DNA from: Gp13-AA77 sp036521995
GTDB taxonomy: Bacteria; Acidobacteriota; Terriglobia; UBA7540
DNA: 25,930 bases
NCBI GenBank assembly: GCA_036521995.1
Contig: DATDGR010000147.1
Span: 1-25,930 of the forward strand
Reading direction: 5' to 3'
Part shown: positions 1 through 6,224 of the stretch, one piece after another
Numbering within the stretch: the first letter of the stretch is position 1
Layout: every line of letters begins with the position of its first letter
Notes under the pieces: generated by a model
Databases searched by the model: none
Told to the model about the DNA's origin: nothing
The model's input: only the letters and a program-made list of their open reading frames with translations
Position numbers and translations under genes: made by a program

Positions 1-567
1 ATCACATCCGATAATATTCATGGTCGGCTCCTTTCCCGGCCAGCCTTGGTCGTGGACAACCCCAAGTCTACCGGCGATCCGGAGCCGACGCCGTTATCTA
101 ATCAGATCCGGCGTTCGAGGCTGCGGCCTTTCCCGTCCCTCGAGGGAAAAGCCGAGGACCTTCAGGACAGGTAGTTCTGTTAAGGTCAATTTCAACGTCC
201 GCTCCCTTCCCTTTTCGGAGGCGTAATGCGAGCCTGGGCCATCGTAGTCGCGTCTCCCGACCGAGAGCCACGATGACCAGGTCGTTTCTTTTTGAATGCA
301 ACTATAGGCAGCAACGACCGGCGCGTCCCCGCCAGCCGGGCGGGCAAAGCCGAGCATTTTTGCAATCAAAGAGGCATGACCCCGGCGGCATCGCTAACTC
401 GCGAGCCAAGGCCGCAAGGTACGCCAGCAGTGCCTCTATGAAAGCGAATAAGTCAAATGTGTGCAATTATTGCTCACTTCTCGAGGCGCTTGTCAACTAG
501 CTAAGGTCAGTTGGAACCCTGCTTGCCCGCCCCGACCTCCCGCCCGTTCGGCTGCTAAACCTTCCTC
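1..567. other. Intergenic region without a supported gene
   Basis: No ORF here on either strand carries a recognisable domain, a good ribosome binding site or the codon texture of the neighbouring genes. Short ORFs at 20-226 and 273-500 (+) and 94-369 (-) are rich in Arg, Ser and Pro, as expected of chance frames in GC-rich DNA. The only clear structure is the palindrome at 459-477. The 3' end of an upstream gene may lie outside the window. I see no terminator with a T tract. Confidence 0.6.
459..477. promoter_or_regulatory. lac-operator-like palindrome, possible operator
   Basis: The sequence reads GTGTGCAAT-T-ATTGCTCAC. The two 9-base arms are complementary at eight of nine positions around a single central base, and one further A-T match lies two bases outside. 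The half site GTGAGCAAT resembles LacI/GalR-type and other HTH-dimer operators. It lies about 200 bases upstream of the sigma-54 -24 box, too far to overlap it, so it may serve an unseen promoter or a divergent upstream gene. No regulator of this kind is encoded in the window, so function is a guess. Confidence 0.35.
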
Positions 568-583
568 TGTCCGATTTCGGACA
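568..583. promoter_or_regulatory. Putative upstream activator site for an NtrC-type regulator
   Basis: TGTCCGA-TT-TCGGACA is a perfect inverted repeat with 7-base arms and a 2-base spacer. It ends about 96 bases before the -24 element of the sigma-54 promoter, the distance and symmetry expected of an enhancer for a dimeric Fis-type HTH activator. A weaker palindrome GTTC-CC-GAAC at 593-602 is centred 22 bases downstream, about two helical turns away, and could be a second imperfect site. The encoded activator at 23636-25036 is the natural candidate to bind here; that link is inferred. Confidence 0.55.
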
Positions 584-678
584 CCTGATCGCGTTCCCGA
601 ACATACCAGCGCACAAGACACCACCGAAGGTATAGGTTAAGTCTATCCATATCAGTTAGATATTGGAGTCTAAACCGC

Positions 679-694
679 TGGCAGTGCGTTTGCA
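679..694 (+). promoter_or_regulatory. Sigma-54 (-24/-12) promoter
   Basis: TGGCAGTGCGTTTGCA matches the sigma-54 consensus TGGCAC-N5-TTGCA at nearly every informative base. The invariant GG is at 680-681 and GC at 692-693, exactly 12 bases apart. The predicted start site is near 705, which leaves a very short leader carrying the GGAGG ribosome site (706-710) before the ATG at 721. Upstream are the perfect palindrome at 568-583 and, between the two, a sequence at 650-662 that differs from the IHF consensus (WATCAR-N4-TTR) at one position. This is a complete enhancer, bend and promoter arrangement, and the window encodes a sigma-54 activator. Confidence 0.7.
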
Positions 695-720
695 CTGGGT
701 CTGTCGGAGGCAAATTCTTT

Positions 721-1974
721 ATGGACATTCCGCGGAAGTCGGCAGCTCGAGCACGCCGTATCCGCCTGGCAATCTACATCGGACTGTTGTTGATCGCAAT
801 TCCGCTAGTCACTTGGGGGCTTTCAAGGCTGAAACCGGCTGCGCCCTCCGTGGACGGGGGTACCGTTTGGCGGGACACTGTGAAGCGCGGCCCTATGGAC
901 TTGCAGGTGAGGGGTTTAGGGACGTTGGTGCCCTACGACATTCATTGGATATCGGCCATCACGGCCGGAAGGGTCGCCCAGCGGCTGATGCTGGCAGGCA
1001 CGCCAGTTAAGGCAGATACCGTGATCATGGTGCTGTCGAACCCCGATCTGGAGCAGCAGACCCTGAACGCGGAATGGGCGCTTAAACAGGCTGAGTCTGA
1101 CTACAACAGCCTGAAGGAGCAACTGCAGAACCAGGTGTTGGACCAGCAGGCGGTCGCCGCCACGGCCAAATCCGACTATCTGCAGGCCAAGCTGCAGTCG
1201 GAACGCGACGCCGAGATGGCCAAACTCGGTCTGGGACCACAACTTACGGCTGATCTCTCCAAAGCCAAGGCTGACTCCGAGACTACGCGCAGCCAGATCG
1301 AAACCGACAAGGTGGCCGTGCTGGAAAGCTCGGTGAAGGCGCAACTGGTGGCCTCGCAGGCCAAGATCGAACAGCTCAAGGCGCAGTATCAGCTTCAAAA
1401 GAATCAGCTTGACTCACTGCAGGTGCGGGCCGGCATCGACGGGATTCTGGAGGAGCTCGACGTGGAGGTGGGCCAGCAGGCGGCACCTGGCACCCTGCTC
1501 GCCAAGGTGGCAGATCCAAATAAACTCAAGGCAGAGTTGAAGATAGCTGAGACTCAGGCCAAAGACGTTCAGCTCCTTCAGACGGCGGAGGTCGACACGC
1601 ATAACGGCGTGGTTCCCGGCCATGTGATTCGCATTGACCCTTCGGTGCAGAACGGGACCCGGACCGTCGACGTGCAGCTGGACGGGCCGCCCCCAAGAGG
1701 TGCTGTGCCTGACCTGAGCGTAGACGGCACCATCGAGATCGAGCACCTGGACAACGTGCTTCACGTCGGCCGGCCGGCCTTTGGTCAGCCAGAGAGCACT
1801 GTCAGCCTGTTCAAAGTGAGCCCGGACGGCAAGGAGGCCGCACACGTCCAAGTGAAACTGGGTCGCACGTCGGTAAACGAAGTCGAGATAACACAGGGAC
1901 TTAACTTGGGCGACACGGTGATTCTTTCCGACATGTCGCGCTGGGATGGGTTCGACCGGATCAGGCTGGAGTGA
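721..1974 (+). CDS. HlyD/MacA-type periplasmic adaptor (membrane fusion) protein
   Basis: This 417-residue protein has the layout of periplasmic adaptors that couple inner-membrane exporters to outer-membrane channels. One N-terminal membrane anchor lies at about residues 14-34 after a basic stretch (inside-positive). A first half-lipoyl segment (about 80-108, with ITAGRVAQ) is followed by a long alpha-helical hairpin rich in Gln, Ala, Lys and Glu (about 109-235). The second half-lipoyl segment (about 236-268, with GIDGILEELDVEVGQ) leads into a beta-barrel and membrane-proximal C-terminal part. ATG 721 is preceded by GGAGG (706-710). In MacAB-like systems this protein sits in the periplasm and contacts a permease of the FtsX/MacB superfamily, which fits the downstream ADOPs and ATPases. 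It is the first gene after the sigma-54 promoter. The exact subfamily and substrate are unknown. Confidence 0.88.
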   Translation: MDIPRKSAARARRIRLAIYIGLLLIAIPLVTWGLSRLKPAAPSVDGGTVWRDTVKRGPMDLQVRGLGTLVPYDIHWISAITAGRVAQRLMLAGTPVKADTVIMVLSNPDLEQQTLNAEWALKQAESDYNSLKEQLQNQVLDQQAVAATAKSDYLQAKLQSERDAEMAKLGLGPQLTADLSKAKADSETTRSQIETDKVAVLESSVKAQLVASQAKIEQLKAQYQLQKNQLDSLQVRAGIDGILEELDVEVGQQAAPGTLLAKVADPNKLKAELKIAETQAKDVQLLQTAEVDTHNGVVPGHVIRIDPSVQNGTRTVDVQLDGPPPRGAVPDLSVDGTIEIEHLDNVLHVGRPAFGQPESTVSLFKVSPDGKEAAHVQVKLGRTSVNEVEITQGLNLGDTVILSDMSRWDGFDRIRLE

Positions 1975-1996
1975 AGCCAGCAGAATCAGCCGGATC

Positions 1997-2021
1997 GGCC
2001 ATCGAGTCGATCTCGATGGCC
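1997..2021. repeat. Perfect 10-bp stem hairpin between adaptor and small ORF
   Basis: GGCCATCGAG-tcgat-CTCGATGGCC is a perfect inverted repeat with a 5-base loop, 22 bases after the adaptor stop. Four more complementary bases (GATC/GATC) can pair after a two-base bulge. There is no following T run, so it is not a classical intrinsic terminator. It could protect or process the mRNA, or partly attenuate transcription, so that the adaptor is made in a different amount from the rest of the operon. Confidence 0.5.
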
Positions 2022-2062
2022 CCGATCATTCAATCACTCGATCAGCGATTAAGGAGGGGGCT

Positions 2063-2509
2063 ATGCCGAAGCAGGAGCATTTACGGGAGATCGTGATGGG
2101 TGAACTCGATCCTGAACGCCTCAGGCAGCGGACCGCGGAGGGCTGGAAGCTGGTCGCGGTGGAGTGGCAGCGCGAAGTAGAAGGAGCAGGTGAGGCCGAG
2201 GACAGGTCGGCGGAAGAGGTGCCTTTCGGGATGATGGTGGCTGAGGATTGTTTCCACCTGGTTGAGAACCCGAAAGAACGAGAAGCGCTCGTACTGATGA
2301 TGGACTTAATCGTTCAGGACCACCCTCTGTCTCACGTGGCGCGCGAGCTGAACTTGAAAGGCTTTCGAACCCGAAAGGGCAACCTTTGGAGCCAAGTGTC
2401 GGTGTTCAATATGCTGCCCCGCCTGGTGGATGTCGGACCGCGAATCTTTTCCAGTGAAGATTGGGAGGCGCGCCGAAAGCGCTTGCTGACCATCCGGCGC
2501 GTCAGTTGA
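2063..2509 (+). CDS. Small protein with recombinase-like helical domain, function unknown
   Basis: The start chosen is ATG 2063, which follows a very strong AAGGAGGGGG (2051-2060). It gives 148 residues; the frame is open upstream to an ATG at 1946 inside the adaptor gene, but that start has no ribosome site. The N-terminal third contains LREIVMGELDPERLRQR then GWKLVAVEWQRE, reminiscent of the short GWxLV fold of DUF4177-like proteins. The C-terminal half (about residues 75-140, with VARELNLKGFRTRKGN then WS) closely resembles the 'recombinase' DNA-contacting helical domain that follows the catalytic domain in large serine recombinases. The catalytic resolvase domain is absent, so strand exchange is unlikely; a DNA-binding or regulatory role is more plausible. 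It ends 25 bases before ADOP1, consistent with one operon. Confidence 0.65.
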   Translation: MPKQEHLREIVMGELDPERLRQRTAEGWKLVAVEWQREVEGAGEAEDRSAEEVPFGMMVAEDCFHLVENPKEREALVLMMDLIVQDHPLSHVARELNLKGFRTRKGNLWSQVSVFNMLPRLVDVGPRIFSSEDWEARRKRLLTIRRVS

Positions 2510-2534
2510 TCGGCAAGTCGCGGAGAAGATCAAC

Positions 2535-4970
2535 ATGCAGACCTTGCTTCAGGACCTGCGCTACAGCCTGCGCATGCTGGCGAAAAATCCAGGCTTCACC
2601 ACCGTCGCCCTCCTTACTCTGGCACTTGGCATCGGGGCCAACACTGCCATCTTCAGTGTAGTCAACTCAGTACTGCTGCGACCGCTGCCCTACCGCCAGC
2701 CCGAGAAGCTCTTGCTGCTGGCGGAGTCGCGCAGTCAAGGCGACGCAGCCTTCCAGGACTCGTCTTATCCGGACTACGGGGACTGGAACCGGCAGCAGCA
2801 GAGCTTCGAGTCGCTGGCAGGCTACATTGGAGACGGATTCACCTTTGCGGGAAGCGGTGAACCGGAGGTCCTCCTGGGCGCTCGCGTAACCGCAAACTTC
2901 TTCGCGACCTTGGGAATTAAGCCTGCACTAGGGCGCGACTTTGTTTCTGGTGAAGACCGGCCGAGTGGCGGTGCCCATGTCGTCATCCTGAGCCATGAGT
3001 TTTGGCAGCAGCGCTTCGGATCCAATCCCGGCGTGATCGGCCAAGCGATCCGCCTGGACGGCGACAGCTATTCTGTCATCGGGGTGCTGCCCCACGACTT
3101 CGAATTTGCGCCTACCAACTCTCCACCCGTATGGGTACCCCTCAGTCCCCCCCCTGACATGGCGACTCGACGAAACCTGCGCTGGATGCACGTGATCGGC
3201 CGTCTCAAACCGGGAGTACCCCTGACGCAGGCCCTGGCTGAAATGCAGGCTATCAACGCGCGGCTGGCTTTAGCCTATCCGCAGGAGAACGGAGCCATCC
3301 ACGTCGTGGCGAGGACGCTGCGCGAGCAAATTGTGGGCGAGGTTCGCCCGCTTCTACTGGTCTTGTTGGCGGCCGTCGGCCTGGTGCTGCTGATTGCCTG
3401 CGCCAATGTGGCCCACCTGCTGCTCGCTCGCAGCGCCGTTCGCAGGAGGGAAATCGCGATCCGGATGGCGCTCGGAGCGGGGCGGTCTGCATTGCTGAAG
3501 CAGTTTCTCACCGAGAGTCTGTTGCTCGCTTTCGTCGGCGGAGCGCTCGGTCTGCTCAGTGCCCTCTGGGGCGTAAAACTGATGGTGGCGGCCGTTCCGA
3601 AGCCGGAGCTCGAGGGCATGCCTTATCTGGGTTCCGTCAGGACGGATCCGACCGTGCTTGCCTTTGCGTTCCTGGTGGCCGTCACCGCTGGAATCCTGTT
3701 TGGTCTGGCGCCCGCCCTCGAAATATCACGTACCGATGTGAATCAAAGCCTGAAGGATGAGTCGAGGGGCTCTGCGGGATCTGCCACTTCCCGGCTGCGC
3801 GACGGTCTGGTGGTAGCCGAGATGGCGTTCGCCTTAGTACTGGTGCTAGGCGCTGGGCTTTTGCTGAAGAGCGTGAACGCCCTCCTGCATCAGGACCCCG
3901 GATTCCGGGCAGACAACCTGCTTACCTTCCAGATCGACCTTCCTCAAAGCTCTTACAAAGACGATCCGGCCGCGGTCGCCTTCGAGCAGCGATTCAGCGA
4001 GCGGCTCCGGAGCCTGCCCGGAGTTCAGGGCGTAGCCACAGTCAGCAAGCTCCCCTTGACCGGAAATGGCAACACGATTCGGTTCGTTGTCGAAGGAAGA
4101 CCCACGGCTCAAGGTCACGAGGATGAGTCAAACATCTGCACCGTCACAGCCGGTTACTTCGACGTGATGAAGATTCCTCTCACCAAGGGCCGTCTTCTTG
4201 CCCCCACAGACAAAGCTGACGCCCCGCAGGCCATCCTCGTGAACCAGGCGTTCGCCAAGCGTTACTTTTCGGGCGGAGATCCGGTTGGGAAGCGTGTCCG
4301 GTTCACCTTCTCGGCCAGCCAGCCTTTCAGGGAAATCATAGGAGTAGTGGGTGATGAAAACGCCGACCAGCTTGGCTCAGTCATGCTGCCCATCCTTTAT
4401 ACACCGTTCTTACAGGAACCTGGCAGCGGCTTCGATTACGTGGTGCGAGCGGCCGGCAAGCCGGAGAATCTGATCACCCCGATCCGCCGCGCTCTGCAAG
4501 ACGAAGACGCCGCTCTCCCGATGATCGAACCCCAAACCATGGAGCAGGTTATCGCTCAGTCTCGGGCGGTCTTCCTGCGCCGCTACCCCTCCTATCTCAT
4601 TAGCAGCTTCGCCGCGCTCGCTGTGGTGCTGGCGCTGGTGGGGCTTTACGGTCTGATCTCGTTCTCCGTTGCCCAGCGCGCGCGTGAGATAGGAATCCGG
4701 ATGACGGTCGGGGCGCAATCGCGCGACGTACTGCGATTGGTCCTCGGCCACGCTATAAGGCTGGCGCTGTTGGGTGTGGTAGCCGGCGTAGCCGTCGCAC
4801 TGGCTGCGGTCCACCTGATCTCAAGCTTGCTTTTCGGAGTCAGCCCGGCGGACCCCGCGGTCTTCGCCGCGGTTGGGGTTCTGTTTACGGGAGTTGCTCT
4901 GGTTGCGAGCTACGTGCCTGCTCGGCGGGCAACCAAGGTAGACCCGTTGGTGGCGCTACGATGCGAGTGA
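2535..4970 (+). CDS. ADOP-family duplicated FtsX/MacB-like permease (ADOP1)
   Basis: This 811-residue inner-membrane protein is of usual ADOP length and is internally duplicated. The N-terminal cytoplasmic segment LLQDLRYSLRMLAKNPGF leads into TM1 (about 21-43). A MacB-like periplasmic domain (about 45-265) is followed by the first FtsX unit (about 268-400) with coupling motif REIAIRMALGA near 305. A fifth membrane helix (VVAEMAFALVLVLGAGLLL), a second periplasmic domain and the second FtsX unit (about 678-805) follow. The second coupling motif is REIGIRMTVGA, where the sister proteins have MALGA. The protein ends with the family tail ARRATKVDPLVALR. In FtsX/MacB relatives the coupling helices touch a cytosolic ATPase and the periplasmic domain moves. 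Substrate unknown. A GGAG sits nine bases before ATG 2535. Confidence 0.9.
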   Translation: MQTLLQDLRYSLRMLAKNPGFTTVALLTLALGIGANTAIFSVVNSVLLRPLPYRQPEKLLLLAESRSQGDAAFQDSSYPDYGDWNRQQQSFESLAGYIGDGFTFAGSGEPEVLLGARVTANFFATLGIKPALGRDFVSGEDRPSGGAHVVILSHEFWQQRFGSNPGVIGQAIRLDGDSYSVIGVLPHDFEFAPTNSPPVWVPLSPPPDMATRRNLRWMHVIGRLKPGVPLTQALAEMQAINARLALAYPQENGAIHVVARTLREQIVGEVRPLLLVLLAAVGLVLLIACANVAHLLLARSAVRRREIAIRMALGAGRSALLKQFLTESLLLAFVGGALGLLSALWGVKLMVAAVPKPELEGMPYLGSVRTDPTVLAFAFLVAVTAGILFGLAPALEISRTDVNQSLKDESRGSAGSATSRLRDGLVVAEMAFALVLVLGAGLLLKSVNALLHQDPGFRADNLLTFQIDLPQSSYKDDPAAVAFEQRFSERLRSLPGVQGVATVSKLPLTGNGNTIRFVVEGRPTAQGHEDESNICTVTAGYFDVMKIPLTKGRLLAPTDKADAPQAILVNQAFAKRYFSGGDPVGKRVRFTFSASQPFREIIGVVGDENADQLGSVMLPILYTPFLQEPGSGFDYVVRAAGKPENLITPIRRALQDEDAALPMIEPQTMEQVIAQSRAVFLRRYPSYLISSFAALAVVLALVGLYGLISFSVAQRAREIGIRMTVGAQSRDVLRLVLGHAIRLALLGVVAGVAVALAAVHLISSLLFGVSPADPAVFAAVGVLFTGVALVASYVPARRATKVDPLVALRCE

Positions 4971-5027
4971 AAGAAGGAACTTGGATGACACGATGGAACG
5001 CGGTGAGGGTTCCGATCGTAGGCCAGT

Positions 5028-6191
5028 ATGGAAACACTAACTGAGGAAATCGTGAGTGGCTCTGACATCACGCCTGCGCGGCTTCTGATTGCCGATGACC
5101 AGCCTGCCGTGCTCGACGCCCTGCGGCTGCTGCTCAAGCACGAGGGGTACGAGATCGAGGCTGTAAATTCACCCGCGGCCGTCCTGGCCCCCCTCGCTAC
5201 CGGACCGTTCGATGCGCTGCTGGTGGACTTGAATTACGCCCGGGACACGACTTCGGGCCAGGAAGGTCTGGACCTCGTGGCCCGCGTGCAGGAGATCGAC
5301 GACACGCTGCCCATCGTAGTGATGACTGCCTGGAGCAGCGTACCACTGGCCGTCGAGGCCATGCGCCGCGGTGTTAGAAACTTCGTGGAGAAGCCCTGGA
5401 ACAACGACGCCGTGCTCCGGATCCTCCAGGAGCAGGTGGGCAAGGCCCGGGAGGAACGCAGACGCCGGCGCCTTGCCGACGAGGAGATGGCACTGGCCCG
5501 TGAAACCGAGCGGGGCCTGCTTCCGCGGGAGATTCCCGACGTGCCGGGATACGAGATTTGCGGCGTCTGGCAGCCCGTCTTGGTTCTAGGCGGCGATTAC
5601 TTCGACGCCCGCAAAGTGGAGGAGGATCTTCTTGCCCTCAGCATCGCTGACGTGGCGGGCAAAGGCACGCCGGCCGCCCTGCTGGTCTCGAATCTGCAAG
5701 CGGCCGTTCGGGCCTCGGGCGCGGCCGACGTACCGCCAGGCGAACTCTGCCGGCGGGTCAACAGACTGATGCGCGGAAGTCTGGGCCGGGACAAGTTCGT
5801 AACCTTCTTCTATGCCTTGCTGGACGGCCCGCGCCGACACCTCACCTATTGCAACGCCGGTCACAACGCCCCCATCCTCGTTCGCTCCCGAGGGTCGGTG
5901 GAGCGGCTGCCCCATGGGGGCGTCGTCCTTGGACTCTCGTCTGAGGCTGAGTACGAACAGGCAAGTGTGGAACTTGGACCGGGCGATCGGTTGCTTCTTT
6001 TCACCGATGGCCTGACTGAAGCCACCAGCTCGTCTGGCGAAGAGTTCGGAGAAGAGCGCCTCATCGAGATCGCAGTGGGAAGCCGTCATTTGGGTGCCAA
6101 GGCCCTTCAGGAAAGGGTGCTGACGGCGGCTTGCGGCTTTAGCAGCAGGTTCGAGGACGACGTCACGCTGGTGGCGGTGGCGGTGCTGTAA
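5028..6191 (+). CDS. Response regulator with SpoIIE/PP2C serine phosphatase output
   Basis: This 387-residue protein has a receiver domain (about 17-137) with acidic pair D23/D24, phospho-acceptor D67, T100 and K122, all present. An Arg/Glu-rich linker helix (about 138-165) leads to a SpoIIE-type PP2C phosphatase with its metal-binding and fold motifs GGDYFD (188-193), DVAGKG (208-213), NAGHN (276-280), FTDGLTEA (325-332) and EDD (376-378). Such RsbU-like proteins dephosphorylate anti-anti-sigma (STAS) proteins. The loop after D67 is about five residues longer than in CheY and lacks the usual Met-Pro; the sigma-54 activator at 23636 shares it. A GTG at 5052 with GAGG five bases upstream gives an N-terminus as short as that of this paralogue and may be the true start. 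Neither an anti-sigma factor nor a STAS partner is visible in the window. Confidence 0.9.
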   Translation: METLTEEIVSGSDITPARLLIADDQPAVLDALRLLLKHEGYEIEAVNSPAAVLAPLATGPFDALLVDLNYARDTTSGQEGLDLVARVQEIDDTLPIVVMTAWSSVPLAVEAMRRGVRNFVEKPWNNDAVLRILQEQVGKAREERRRRRLADEEMALARETERGLLPREIPDVPGYEICGVWQPVLVLGGDYFDARKVEEDLLALSIADVAGKGTPAALLVSNLQAAVRASGAADVPPGELCRRVNRLMRGSLGRDKFVTFFYALLDGPRRHLTYCNAGHNAPILVRSRGSVERLPHGGVVLGLSSEAEYEQASVELGPGDRLLLFTDGLTEATSSSGEEFGEERLIEIAVGSRHLGAKALQERVLTAACGFSSRFEDDVTLVAVAVL

Positions 6192-6224
6192 TTCGGCGAT
6201 TGAGAGCCAACTCGGGGGTGGAAT

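Noticed and set aside
1..500. Short ORFs in the left flank (20-226, 273-500, 94-369 minus)
   Set aside because: No domain, ribosome site or coding texture; composition fits chance translation.
663..1010. 115-codon frame overlapping the start of the adaptor gene
   Set aside because: It begins inside the sigma-54 promoter and lies in a shifted frame over the well-supported adaptor N-terminus; no domain.
2063..2509. Remnant of a mobile element
   Set aside because: A recombinase-like domain was considered as a trace of an integrase, but the ORF is intact, has a very strong ribosome site and sits tightly in the operon, with no terminal repeats or catalytic domain fragment.
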